From positions 1-64,000 of the forward strand of contig JAFJTR010000015.1 of assembly GCA_022559985.1 (NCBI GenBank): 64,000 bases of DNA, given 5' to 3'. The notes beneath the pieces are model-generated. The model had not been told where the DNA came from. It searched no databases and saw nothing but the letters and a program-made list of their open reading frames with translations. The translations under genes and the position numbers were made by a program. Of this stretch, positions 22,301-34,100 are shown piece after piece (position 1 is the stretch's first letter; each line of letters starts with the position of its first letter). The stretch is from Parastagonospora avenae f. sp. tritici 18332-5. Taxonomy: Eukaryota; Ascomycota; Dothideomycetes; Pleosporales; Phaeosphaeriaceae.

Positions 22301-25199
22301 CAGACTATGACGAGATCAGATGATCTTCGGCCCCACCAAACTTGAAGAAGTTGCGCGTGGTCGACAAGTCAGCCCTAGATCGACAAAGAAAGAGCTTGGA
22401 AATAAGCCATATCACAACGCTTCATCGGATGCATTGCGACGAGCTGACGGCTCGCGGGCCCAATCATTCTTGTTCCCTGCCGTAAGGCTGACTTGTGCCA
22501 CAATCGGTCCGATTGATGAAGCTGGCTGTCTCGTCGACTTTATGAGTCGCCTCCTAGTGGAGCCCTCCACGGGCATGACTGAGGCTCGAATGTGCCTTCC
22601 AAAGCACTCAAGCTTGCCAGTTCCCAAGTTGGCTTACAGTGTTCGCTCCGTTGGAGCTCCTAGGAAGTGCGCTGCATATCTGCCGACCTTGACATGGATT
22701 GCCGTCAGCACGGGTCGCTTGAATTGTCGGCTTATTTCCAATGCCCAAGATGACATGGACAACATGTGTTGAGGCGACCGGCCGCCGAATTCATACTGGA
22801 GCGTCGTTCAATTTAACCCGTTAGTGGGAGCCAGGATCCTCTTGTCGACGAATCTATCCACAATCATCAATGCCGCAAGGTCTCCTGTGCATTGCTCTGG
22901 TCTTGTCAAAGAGCACGGGATCGGTGATGTCTCCGCTGTGATCCATGCAGAAGCGTTGAGCCGAGAGTGCTCACCCGTCAGCCCTGGTGTGGAGTTTGCC
23001 GTTGAACGTCCCGCTGATCATCACAATCGAGACTTCAGCCCCTGCGTCGCATCCTACATGGTGCAAGGTCAAGGGTGTTTGAGAACGCCAGCGGCATGGA
23101 CCTCGACATCCCCGCAGGATTCAGGGCCTTGTCGTTGGGCGCATTTAGCGTGGCAGCATATCGGGCCTTTGTTCGGACGGATCCTCGAGGCCGTCAAATC
23201 AACAGGGTATCTTGTGGGTATCATATCCGTATGCCTGTAACCCTGTCGGCCGACGAGTATCATTTCAAGGAGCAATCCTAACGCGGGAATCACAACCCGT
23301 CGTGGTTCTTGTTGCTGATGAACGATCTGCCGTCTGTCCAAGACTTCTTGGAAGGCTTGTCAATTGCTTCCTGGTCGGTCCAAATTCCCGAACCCTGTCT
23401 TTTCCATCTCTAATTGCGCCGAAATCCGAATCCTTGTGAGAAGAGTTGGACTACGTTACAATGGACGCTACAGTACCCAATCGAGACAAGATCGCTATTG
23501 TTGGATCTCACCAATATCGTTGGACTTGGTGTTTGTACGAAGGGCCACGGTCTGGTCGGAATCGTTTCCTCTGGCTCCGGTAGTTGACATCTCAGGCTGT
23601 CGATGAAGGCCTGCTCATCCGCATCTCAAGTCCGTGGGACACCAATAAGCGAAAAGTTTTGCCGTGTAGTGGTCGCGTCAACATGTTCCTCGGTCTTGGC
23701 GCTCGTATCATATCGTATCGAAATCGGTATGGTAGAGGATGCTACCGCTTCGTGTACGCCTACGTGGTGGTGTTCGCCTTGTGGGCCTTAGAGTTGCGTA
23801 GAAAACGGTTCGCTGGCGAACTCGTGTTGCTGCTCGCATGCATCGAGAGCGCTGTGGCCACTGTGTCAAGACAGCCTCTGATCGTTTCGCTCGGAGTATG
23901 CGTGTATCTTACGGTACCGCACTCCCGCGGTGCTGGCGGCGGATGCAACCTACAGGCGTCGATTTCTGCGGTGCGAAGGCCGCCATCCGCTTTGTGGGCG
24001 GGTGAACAATTGCAGGAGTTGTGATGTGTCCGCTCCATGCCTTCAAGCCTGCAAGCTGTGTACACGTGTCTCGGGTGTCGCGCGGAGTGGTGTTGCGATT
24101 GATCGAGGATTCGTGGTGTACGAATGTTCCCCGCGGTGGGGGTGTGAAGGAGCTCCTGCGAAAGAGTCTGGAACAGCCATGGCGGCGTCTGAGCTTATCA
24201 GATTCTCTCAGGGTCCTATTGCATACGCTGCACTCGTCAATGTACCTGCCGTGGTGTAGACCTGTCGCCGTCAGTCAAAGTGGGTAGCAAACCGGCCAAA
24301 GTTTGGAGCCGCCATGTGCTGCGCCCACCGTGTGCACATCTCAGAGCCTCCCAAGCGTACCGATGCTGAGGAAGAGCCGCCAGAGAAGACAAGGCTTGCT
24401 GCGAGCTCGAGAGAGGTGGGCAGTCGGCGTGGCCTAGGGCTCTGGAGATGTCCGCGATGCCTGCAAAATCCCGCCAGATGCGAACGGCTAGATGCGAGTG
24501 GTGCACTAGACAAGCTCTTCCACAGCATTCTGGACATCCTCAGCGATAAGCAGAGCTCCGGGAGGCGATGTGATAGCTGGTCGACGTGGTTGGGCGTGTA
24601 AACTTTCGTGGTGGTTTGGCGGGCATCCGCAGCTTTGGAGGCAGCTCAACACCACGGCGAGCATCACGAAGTATCACGGGGCCCGTGCGCCCCGCCGCCA
24701 CATCGTTCTCTCGCTGTACGCAGCGTACAGAGGTCTGGCGAAGCTGCAAGAGTTGGCAAAAGCATCTGTGTGGTCCCAGCAATAGAGCTGGGCCAAAATG
24801 ATGATGGTGCAGGTCACTTGAGGCTCAGGAAACAACTGTAAATGTAGTCTGACGCTCCAGACATGCGAGACATCGTCTTGTCCGCAACTATCGGTACAAG
24901 AAGATGGATATTTGAACATACAGCAAGAGAACGGTAATGAGCAAGTATGTCACCTAGTTTGTATACCTCTAGCTTTGATAGGGGGCGTATTATCAGAGCC
25001 GTTGAGATGTTCATTCTGTTTGATGTGCTGTTCTTCCTGTTCCTCGCTGTCATGCTGAGCCCTCAGACATCCCTTCAGCAGCCCGACCTCCCCTTTTCCT
25101 TGCTTCTTCTTCTTGAGCTGCAGGAGAAGATGTCTGAGCCGGTTCCTATTAAGTTCCCATGCTCATAACAGATGCGGATGTGTTATCCTCGACCCCAAT
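19385..25199. other. Long intergenic stretch, no gene recognised
   Basis: About 5.8 kb. Frames of 60-150 codons occur on both strands (for example 22320-22772 plus), but none shows a domain, a repeat or a good splice model. A 73-codon ATG frame at 24947-25168 has one hydrophobic stretch (FILFDVLFFLFLAVML) and could be a tiny membrane protein, but its support is weak. Base composition looks ordinary, without AT-rich RIP-like decay. Confidence 0.5.
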
Positions 25200-25423
25200 C
25201 CTTCTGAGGACGCCATTATGGCGGTGAGCCCCTGAGCTAGCCCCACGAATGACTGGCAGCTCCTTCCACTCAAAGTCGTTTACTCCACAGCATCCTCGTC
25301 ATGCGGATTGTGGGGCGTAAAATCCCCTCACTTTTGTCTTCGCTCTCGCGTCCTGCATTCTTTCTACACCCTCAACGCCCCTAACTTTCCGGTGCGTCTT
25401 GGCTCTTTTTGTCCGCAATTCTC

Positions 25424-26113
25424 ATGACTGCCTCATCACGAGCGTCTCTTCAGTCTCCTCAGTCGTCAACGTCTTCACTGCCGCTGCATCTGACGTGGTG
25501 GGGTCCAGTGTGGAAGGCACGGCAACGAGAACTTTCGCTGCATGATCACAACACACGACGCGAGGTAGAGCGTCGACAACACGTTCCCGCAGGGCGACTT
25601 TTGCACAACGCCCTCCGCTGCTTCAGGTGCACCTTTGGACGCGAGAAAAGTGCCCCTGCATCAGTGCCTGCATCGACCCCTTCTGCGAGTGGAAAGTCAC
25701 GTGGCGAGCTATTCTCCGCCCACCCTCCCACCTACACCACTCCACCAGACTTTGCGCTACTGCTTCGAAACCTTGGCAGCTACTTCCAGTACCTCATTGT
25801 ACCCACCGCGCAAAGTATGGGATTGTTCGTCAATCATGATGCTGTCGCTTCAACCACGTCGCCAGCTCAAATCGCGTTTCCTACCTACGCACCATCAGCG
25901 CGAAGTTCGACCTGGACCAAGCCGCTGTCGTTCGATCAGTACTATCACTCAATTCAGATCAACTCCTGCATGAGCAAGGTTCACTGCGTCTACGGTGTTG
26001 AGCTTCTGCCCGCCAATGCCTCCCTGGCCAGTTCCACATCTACCCTCCGACCAACGTTCACTGCACCAGCCCTCGCTCTACCGCCCCAATATATCGGAAG
26101 CTGCATTGCATAG
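25424..26113 (+). CDS. Possible hypothetical protein in pyrimidine-rich region
   Basis: An uninterrupted 229-codon frame starts at ATG 25424, just after a pyrimidine-rich stretch (about 25320-25400) that looks like a fungal core promoter. The product is rich in Ser, Thr, Pro and Ala, with no signal peptide, membrane segment or known domain. The whole 25.3-26.8 kb stretch is pyrimidine-rich on this strand, like the leader of the WOPR gene, so this may be a long noncoding transcript instead. It runs towards the 3' end of the Mei2-like gene. Weak support. Confidence 0.28.
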   Translation: MTASSRASLQSPQSSTSSLPLHLTWWGPVWKARQRELSLHDHNTRREVERRQHVPAGRLLHNALRCFRCTFGREKSAPASVPASTPSASGKSRGELFSAHPPTYTTPPDFALLLRNLGSYFQYLIVPTAQSMGLFVNHDAVASTTSPAQIAFPTYAPSARSSTWTKPLSFDQYYHSIQINSCMSKVHCVYGVELLPANASLASSTSTLRPTFTAPALALPPQYIGSCIA

Positions 26114-27267
26114 GCCATTGTATTACCTCGTGAACAGCAGCATCCCCCAGCTTGCCCTGGTATGGTCCTTCGAGCTCAGTCGCCAACGAGTCTAGCACAT
26201 CGAGCTTACCAGCGGCGAGTACGAACCTTGCTTGACAACCGCACTGCAACATCGAATAAATTCTTTATTTCGTGAATCTCCCAGGTCTTTCCAAAGGGCG
26301 CTATTTAGTCTCTATCGACCACTTCAAGTCGAGCACTGCACGCTTGGTCTATATTCTCCTCACCCTTCCGCCTCTACAAGTCAGCCACTTTACATCCTGC
26401 AATGCTCAACACTGGGGAGCTGTGTCTACCACACCGTACCGTCTCACTCGCCACTTTTTGACTTGTCGACATTGGATTTCACGCGGTCATCGCTGGGAAC
26501 CAGTTACTTTGCACCTGCGCTACCATCGCCAATACTTCGTCACTCCTTCCACTGCTAGCTACCGTCGCCCTTTCAGTCTGCAAGCTCTATAGACCTATCG
26601 GAGCATGCCTGTTCATGTTCTCATCCCTCCCTTTGGCTTCCTATCCAACCGACTTCCGCCCGCCATCCCCACTCTCCATTGCACGACGCCATCATACTTC
26701 TCAAGTTCGACAGCAAGAGCATGGCGCTCTCGAGTACTACGAATTGCCAATTCTCATAGGCGACGATCCGGATCCGGCTTGAAGCAACATCAAAAGCCGT
26801 CGTGAGTTATACCGAGCGACGAGCAAGGCGAGTAACAACCACGAGAGCGGCAGCATCTCGAGCCAACAGAACATATCGCAGCAGTCAGATCATCAATAGC
26901 AAAGACATGACGAAGTAAGAGAAAGAAGAATTGGTGAGCAAGTGCTCAATTGATTGGTTGTAAAAGGAAAAGTCGTTACATGTTTGACCTGACGAGGCCA
27001 TGGTTCCATCACATCTTCAGAGATCCTCAACACGAAACATTGAAGCTCGAACCCAGATCACTCCGAACGCAACAAAGGCCAGCCAGCAACACTCTAGTGT
27101 GCTACTAAGTATACCCAGGAAGTCTTGTCGAAAAGGTTCAGTAAGACCACTATGTCGAAAACAATCGAAAACATCCGAGAACAAAGGAAAAACATGGGAA
27201 AGACAGCCATGAATATCGAGACGATCAAAGGTGATGACAAAAGAGTCAGGTTGCGAGAGCGAAGCTC

Positions 27268-29354
27268 TTACCAGTTGCCTTTGAAAGAGTCGGTGTATTT
27301 GCCACGAGGGTTGGTGTGCTTGTCGGCAGGCAGTGGAGAGTAGCGAGAGGGGCTGCTGAAGACGCCAGCATCAGACTGGTCGTAGCCATGAGCGGGAGCG
27401 CCGATGATACCAGGGTTGGTGGGCATGGCCTGAGGGCTCGTCTGCTGCTGGGCGAAGTACAAGGCGAGATGAGTCATAGGGATGAAGTCGAATGGAATGC
27501 ATCCAAGGCGGCCTTGCCCATAGATGCGGGTGTACCAGACCTCGATGTCATGTTTCGTAGCTTCGGAGAGGTCCAGCATCTCAGTCGGAGCCGGAGCCGC
27601 ACGCTGTCGCGCAAAGTGCATAGCTGCCTGCATAATGTCGCGGGGAGTGCCACGATCATAGCCACTACCACGGACGCGGTGTTCAGCGAGAGACGAATAG
27701 CCGTGAGGGGGAAACAAACCGATGGTGCGAGCACTATCCATGGAGCGCTGGAGCTTGGACAGGTTGTCGGGACGAGGAAAGACCTGCTCAGTGCCAGTGG
27801 AGCGAAGCTTGCCGGTGGCCTCAGCGTCGATGTAGGTGTGGAACAAGCGAGGACGACAGAACGGAGTCTCCTGCATCACGGACGAGTTGCGGAACTTCTG
27901 GATGAGAGCCTCACGACCCTGGATGGTGGCATAGGAGATCTCAGCAGCCTTGTGGGAGCGATATCCAGTCCAGCAGCGACGCTCGATGTTGTCGATGAGA
28001 GCGATCATACCGTGCACGTTGGCGAAATTGATGAAGGCATAGCCGACATTGCATCCTGACTTGAAGTCGATGCGCAGATAGACGAAGTCGTAACAACCGA
28101 AGCACTGCTCATCGAGGACAGCCTTGAGAGCCATCTATAGCAAGGTTAGCAAAGGTTGAAGAGTGTGGAAGGATGTGACAAACCCAGTCCATCTTGTTCG
28201 GAATGTTGCGAAGCATGATGGTGGTGCGCACATCGCTGCCGTCGAGGATGCGCTCGCGACGAACACGGTTGTGCTGGTCAGATGGGTGACGAGTGTACGG
28301 GCCGCCAGGGTAGTAGCCATCGGTGCCATCAGCAGCGCGGAACTGCGGAAAGCGACCCTTGTTGTCGACACGAGGCAAGGGGCGACCAGGAGAGATGGTG
28401 GCCAGGTTGGTGTACCAATGGGCAGCATCGACAGTGACCCACTGGAAGGACTTCTGTGTAAAAGTTAGCATGAAGGGAAGGCATGGCAAGAGTGGATGAC
28501 TGACCTCGGAGTTCGTGCCCCAGACAGGATCGATGCGCAGCGAGTTGACAGCACGGTTGCAAGCATCGACACTGTGATACTCAAGGCGGAAGGTGAGAGT
28601 CATCTTCTTGCTGTCGGTCTCGACATGAACCAGGTTGCGAACCTTGCCAAAGGCGGAAGCGATGTTGTGGACGGCGAGCTGCATGTAGCAGACGTCGGCG
28701 TGGGTGAAATCCCAGACGGCATGCTCGGGGTTGGCGTCAATCATGACAGCCAGCTGCATCTGGCCTTCGAAGTCATTGACAAGAGAAGTCTCCTGGGCCT
28801 TGACGAGGGCGTACTGGTAGCCAGTGACGTACTCGACCTGGAAGCCATGCTGCTCAAGGATCTGCTTGCCTTCTGCAGCGTCACGAAGGTCATCGAAGCG
28901 AAGGTGGACGCCACGAGTGTAGACCGGGACACAGGTGTGGAAGCAAGCATACTGCATCATGGTCAGCAAGGTCAAGCAAGAGGAAGGAACGAAGACTTAC
29001 CAGCTTCATCTGGTGCTGAACGGTGAAGAGCTCGTGCTCGGCATCAAGACCGGCGTTGGTGCCATCAGGAAGCTGGACGACGATCATGTGGCGAGAGATG
29101 AAGTCGTTGCGGTCGAGCTCGTCGACGAAGCCAGCCGGCACATAAGGTTCGGGCTGCGGAAGCTCCTTAGACTTCTCGAAGATGATGCCCAGGCCAGCTT
29201 TGCTGCCATGACCGACGACGGTGTTGACGCTGTCGTGGCTGTGGTGCTTGGAGTCACGAGCCATGTCAGGTGAGTACAGGGTAGGGTCGGTGCCAGCGAA
29301 AGGACTTGAGGCAGGACCATTGCCAGCAGACGACTGAGGCGAATGGTGAGACAT
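27268..29354 (-). CDS. Mei2-like RNA-binding protein
   Basis: Four exons on the minus strand, 29354-29001, 28951-28505, 28453-28184 and 28134-27268, give 645 residues. Introns are 49-51 bp with GTAAGT, GTCAGT and GTTTGT donors. The diagnostic part is the C-terminal Mei2-type RRM at about residues 345-445: TIMLRNIPNKMDW ends exon 3 and MALKAVLDEQCFGCYDFVYL opens exon 4, followed by GCNVGYAFINF. Upstream segments (residues 120-330) probably hold degenerate RRMs. Mei2 in fission yeast binds noncoding RNA and drives meiosis; filamentous-fungal homologues are little studied. Start ATG 29354 was chosen because it opens the frame shortly after the leader. The last codons sit on a potential donor (TG|GTAAGA at the stop), so a further small 3' exon cannot be excluded. 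Confidence 0.9.
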
Positions 29355-30279
29355 GATAGCGACAGATGACAGATGATGAACTGATGTACAGTAGCGATGG
29401 ATGTTGGATGGGTGTGAGTGACCAAGGATGTGAGAAGTGGTCAAGGAAGCTTGGCCAAAGACAAGAGATGTTCCGGTCGAAGCCTCGTGTTGGTTGAGGT
29501 TGGAAGGTGGAAAAGGTGGAGAGGAGGTAGGAGGGCAGGAGGAGGGCAGACCTTATATGCTGGCAGGCGCGAGCCTCCCCTTGGCACGCTACCGTCTTCT
29601 AGCTTCGGAGCCGCAGAAGACTGAGCTCACTGCTCACGATACGATAAGTTTGCCTATTGCAGTAAGAGAAGGAAGCCTGCTGAGATTTTGGTGTTGACAA
29701 GAGGCGGCCGTTGGGCCGGCCCCCGGCCTTCGATTGCGGCGGTGGACGAGCTCGGAGAACCTCGTACGCGGTGCCAAAAGAAAGCCCTCGTCGAGTTGTC
29801 CAACCTCATCTACTCAGATATCTACGGAGAGTTTGGGGTTGGGCGTGCATCTCAGCTGTAAGGCTGCCCCTGGATTTGAAGTTCGTCCTGGCTTCACTAG
29901 TCAGGTATCACGATGGCCCCCAGCGTGCGATTCCGGTAGCTTCGAGTGGGGCTGGGATTCGACACCGCCCGCCGGTAAGCTCCGGGGAGGAAGGAGCGAC
30001 AGGCCGGTGACAGGGGTCTGGAGAGGCAGCAGCACGGTGTGTGTGTGTGTGTGTGTGGGCGAAATCGGGGTGCAAGAGGGGCATGGGGGAGCTCGTGAGG
30101 GTGCCGTGGCTGCTGGATGAAGAAGGCGTGGTGTGCTTGAGGGCATTCGTGGAGCTTGAAGAACATGTTCACGAATCGTCTGAGAGACTCAATTACTGCT
30201 GGAATACGTTCCTAGGACGTCTATAAAGCTTTAGAGACACTCAGGGCAAGATACCAGCTCAAACCTCTGAAAATTGCCG
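29355..30279. other. Leader of Mei2-like gene and intergenic
   Basis: The first part is the probable 5' leader of the Mei2-like gene (minus strand). A (GT)n microsatellite of about 10 units lies at 30037-30057. No gene was recognised. Confidence 0.55.
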
Positions 30280-31250
30280 TGGGCGGGCAAAGTGGCTGCT
30301 CGACAGAGCTTCAGAGACCCCTCGGACGTCACTATGGCTTCCGAAGGTCATCTGAAGGGTTCATGGGGACTTGATTGCATTTTTACATCACTTGTGTCTG
30401 CTGAGTGCGAGAACGCGTCAAGGGATTGGCGGTGTTTACGTGCGTGGCAGATGCGGCAGGTGCGACAGCCATTCCGCGAAGGCGAGCAGAACTTCATACG
30501 AGCGTGAGATGCAGCAGAGGGCTCCTTGGAAGCTTGAAGTATGGCATTCGGGGAACTCAGCCTGCTCAGGATTGTTTAGGCCCGCAAGCTGGCTGCGTGA
30601 CGCCGTGAGCTGCGAGAGTTCAGCTTTGGCGGGCTTCAGCGGCCAGAGCGAGGGACGACCAGCTTGTGGAGTTGAGAAACGCCATGCGGGCATTCAGTTC
30701 AGCAGATAGCTCATTAGAAGCTTGAAGCATGGCAAAGCATACACATGGCATTCTCTGAGCGTCACAAAAACCTCCGAGCTCGCTGTTCGAGATCGTGAGC
30801 CGCGGGGCTTCAGCGACCAGAGCAGGAGCGACGGCCTACTCGTGGAGTCGAGAAAGCTTCATGTGGGCAAACAGTTGAGCAGATGGCATATTGATCACGG
30901 CAAAGTAGGCATGCACCCTGTCTCAGCATTGCAACAGCCCGCGAACTCGCTGGTCGTGACGGTGGACTGCGTCATTGCCAGCCTTGCGGGGGCTACCAGC
31001 AGGCAAAGTAGCGGCGAGGGCATCAAATCGAGGTGCTCAGCTAGCTGTAGATGGCAGATTTCGATGCTGGTAGACGCGCAGTCGCTGGCCAGATTGACGG
31101 CTGTTCGCCTGCTCTGTCTGCAGCTTGCGGATTTGCGGGCTCCTCGAGAGCACAGGAGCTGGGGCAGGAGCAACGACAACGCGACTCCAGCTGCCGGACT
31201 GGCGGTGCTTACGAGGCACATATGCTGGCATCACTGACATTTCGCATTGC
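30280..31250. repeat. Degenerate tandem array, units of about 170-190 bp
   Basis: By eye, about five diverged units repeat head to tail. AGCTTGAAG followed by (T/C)ATGG occurs at 30531 and 30719 (188 bp apart). The segment around GCGACGGCC...GTGGAG...GAGAAA recurs near 30458, 30650 and 30824. The segment TCAGSATTG...CCCGC recurs near 30570 and 30925. GGCGGTG(T/C)TTACG recurs near 30430 and 31202. Identity is moderate and units differ in length, so no frame is kept: this is an old satellite-like array, not a coding repeat. Confidence 0.7.
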
Positions 31251-32099
31251 ACATCTTACAGTGACAAACCCGCGCCCCATTGCGTGGGCTGCCAGGGCAC
31301 GCTGCTCCGTGAAGCACCTACCAACCAACTAGGAAGGAGCCACGAGCCCACTCAACTCCAAACCTGGAGCATCTGCTGTTACGTCACACACGTAAACTTG
31401 ATTGTCTACTAGCAGCAGGACGCCGATATACAGCTCTAACAGTGAGGAGCGACACCTGAAGCTGACACCCAGAGGCCCTCGCAAACTCACCAGAATTCTT
31501 ACTAACGGCGGGCATTCAGCGAAGATAGACAGCTGACAGCAAGGTACAGGACGATAATAGCTGATTTTAGAGCGAAGGTGAGCAACTGAGCGGTAAGATG
31601 CTTTTATTCCTGCTCCTTCCGTTCCCTCCACCACGTCAGCTTGGGGCACTCCACCAGCGTTTCCCCCTCCCTCCTCAATTCTCATACATCTCCAAACTCT
31701 CCAGTTATCAGTTTCTTGTTTATTCCAATTCGACTTCTTCAACATGCCTTATGTAAGTCAATAGGGGCTGCCAAGTCGGTCCGATTCGCCTTGAACTTCA
31801 CGACTCCAAGCGAGGTGTCTCAGCAACATCACTGCAATGAACTCTCGTTGTGGGGGTTTTGCTATGTGTTTCATTCTTCTATCTACGCCATCCTTCCTCC
31901 TCTTTCTCCTCCTGGACCTTGGTGGCGCGCTCGTTTTCGCCCGCAACGCGGGATGCTGGAAGGGTTCGAGAGTGGTGGCGGCGGCGGTCGTGGTACTTTC
32001 TTCGTAGCTCGGCGGCTACTAGTCTTTGCGCGAGGGAGAGGGGTGGTGCTTTGGTATCTCGAGGATACCCGGGAGGGTGGTGTGGTGGTGGCGGTGGGC
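31251..32099. other. Intergenic with a possible gene start
   Basis: At 31744 an ATG in good context (TTCAACATGCC) lies after a pyrimidine-rich stretch and is followed nine bases later by a GTAAGT donor. This looks like a gene start with a tiny first exon. No downstream exon on this strand gives a convincing protein, so I do not call a gene. The minus strand of 31879-32100 is also open and rich in Pro, Arg and Glu; it may belong to the small gene next to it. Confidence 0.4.
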
Positions 32100-32437
32100 T
32101 CATAGGCCCAAGTCGTTCTCGACTTCCTGCAGAAGACTGTCGGTTCGCCCTACAAGAAGGATCGTTAGTGTCAACTTCTAATTTGATGACATTTCAGTCA
32201 GACAGGCAAGTTTCTTACAGTTCGGCATGAATTCGGCCAGGAACTGCCTGGCCGCCCGTCCCATCGCCCGAAACGCGACCAGCTCTTGCGCATGGCCGTA
32301 GCCAAACCCCAACCTCGTCGTGACCCAATGGGCCCGAGAGTTCTCGTAGATATATAACGCCACTTCGGCGCGAAAGGTGAGGGCCGCGAGGCGGGGAGGG
32401 TAGAGAGGGAGGGGAAGTCGTTGTTTGCGCGATCCAT
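32100..32437 (-). CDS. Small uncharacterised gene, apparently frameshifted
   Basis: On the minus strand an ATG in good context (CACAATGG) at 32437 opens a Pro/Ser-rich frame. The protein-like sequence (ALYIYENSRAHWVTTRLGFG, then AFRAMGRAARQFLAEFMPN) lies in the neighbouring frame. That frame splices at GTAAGA (32218) to TTGTAG (ending 32150) and ends in WRTDSLLQEVENDLGL and a stop at 32100. One missing base, for instance in the CCCC run about 30 bases after the ATG, would unite start and body. So this is a real frameshift, a sequence error, or a different gene model: the first frame spliced to an acceptor at 32137 gives a 158-residue basic protein without any shift. No domain recognised. Confidence 0.42.
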
Positions 32438-33168
32438 TGTGAAGCTGTTCGAGGAGAGGAGGGTATTTTGAAGGATTTGACGGTATCTATCGTTCAAAAA
32501 AGAGCAGGTGGTATTGTTGTTGCTAACGTTGAGCAAGGTCACGATACCCCTCCAAAGGCACCGATATTTTTGCCAAGCCTAGCTCCCGCGCATACAGAAC
32601 ATCAACACAGCCAGCAGGATGTATGCGAAATTGCGAGCAGAGGTTGAAACAGCGAGAACAAATGCCTCACTCATCGGGCTATCTACACCTGATTCCAGGC
32701 TCTAGACAGCCGTGTATCGGAAGACATACGTCAGGCTGTCTACCTTCATGGACTCGTAACCATATCACAGCGTTCCTGCGGGGCCTTGAAGATAGACAGG
32801 CCTTGCTTTCTGTCTGCAGCTTCTTGCGGAAACAGGGCCAGACATGGCAGTCGAGCGTGCCAGTGAATTGATATCATGCGTCTCGGAACAGCTCATGGGC
32901 ACTGGCGCAATATGAATATACAGCACGGAGTCACAGACATACAGACAATTCTTGGCCGAGCGAGAAGCACGACGTAGAGCTCTCGCAAAAGCAGCAAATT
33001 TTCAGGTAAGAGTGCGAATATCAACGCCGCCGTGGTGGTGGACTGTGCGCCCCGTAGTACTCAAATCTGCCCGCTCCGCAAAGACAAACACCCTCAGCTA
33101 CCGATTCCCGCACCACTCAACTTTCTCAAGCCACCATACCTCTACACGCCCAATTCCTCTTCCCCACA
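32438..33168. other. Intergenic between two small genes
   Basis: About 730 bp between a minus-strand and a plus-strand start, so a shared regulatory region is possible. The last 60 bases before 33169 are pyrimidine- and A-rich and end CCACAATG, a typical fungal leader. Nothing else seen. Confidence 0.4.
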
Positions 33169-33525
33169 ATGTCCTCCAACTCCTTGACCGAACCCCGCGA
33201 GGATGGCACGCCAGGGCCATACCCGCTCGACACCGACAGCGGGCGCACCGTGGGCATTTTCGCCTCCTTCTTGGAATGGGAGCAGCTGGCCGAAGATAGC
33301 CAGGCGTTGATCGATGACTTCGAGGCGCGGATTGACGAGCTTCGCGGCGCGGGCGAGCTGGACCATGCCATCTTGGTCAGGTTCCGCATGCAGAGGTGGC
33401 TGCCCCTAGACGCCATGATCCGGGGCATCATGGAGACGTACGAAGACGCGTATTTCCGCTCGTCTCGCAGCGACTGTAAGAACACGATCAATGTTGCTTC
33501 CAAGAGTGAATCACTAGTAGTTTGA
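33169..33525 (+). CDS. Small hypothetical protein, acidic helical
   Basis: A 118-codon frame with an excellent start context (CCACAATGTC). The first 100 residues look like a real acidic, helical protein (FLEWEQLAEDSQALIDDFEA, then RFRMQRWLPLDAMIRGIMET). The last part may be intron: GTAAGA at 33476 follows the codon GAC. Splicing to AG at 33530 or 33558 would end the protein within a few residues. No signal peptide, membrane segment or known domain. It points away from the small gene at 32100-32437. Function unknown. Confidence 0.55.
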   Translation: MSSNSLTEPREDGTPGPYPLDTDSGRTVGIFASFLEWEQLAEDSQALIDDFEARIDELRGAGELDHAILVRFRMQRWLPLDAMIRGIMETYEDAYFRSSRSDCKNTINVASKSESLVV

Positions 33526-34100
33526 ATAGTCCCTTGCGAGCTGAACACCCGCTAATAGAATTCGCCGCCAACCCCGCCAAACGAGGACAAAACGACAGCT
33601 CACTCTCCTCCCTCTTACTTCCTCTCCCTTTCGACACGACACGAAACCCCCTCTCTCTTTCGACGGTGGACGTAAAGCCCTTCGGTCTACTTACAGCAGG
33701 CACACTACGCTTTCTTAATATCCCAACAAGGTTCGAATCCTTCGCAGTATTGGTACTGAAATCCTGAACTCCGGTTCAGGTAGGGTGTGGGTCCTCATTG
33801 AGTGCGGCACCGATGGTGCTGGCTTGGAGAAGGATGGGTGGCTTTAGCGGCGGAGAGGTGAGTGATCGTATGATAGAAGTGTACTGAGGATACACAGGCT
33901 TTGTGGTTACAAGCTGTCGGACTGAAATTCGAGGTATGAAACATGTCCCGATACCCGACTATTGCGGCCTTGGTCAACGACAAGTCGCTCAGCTCGGCAC
34001 TTCCTCAACTACACCCTTGTGGGAACAAGTGGTGCGTAGAGAGTGATCATCCAGCTTTCTCACACGTCAGCGAGCATACCGGTGAATTCGAGCTTGACAA
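33526..34100. other. Intergenic, one doubtful small frame
   Basis: A 67-codon ATG frame at 33943-34146 has a fair start context (AAACATGTC) but no recognisable feature. A tRNA B-box-like GGTTCGAATCC lies at 33730 without a matching tRNA body. Nothing else seen. Confidence 0.4.

Noticed and set aside
33725..33745. A tRNA B-box-like string GGTTCGAATCC
   Set aside because: No A box, acceptor stem or anticodon arm could be found within 90 bases upstream; chance match.
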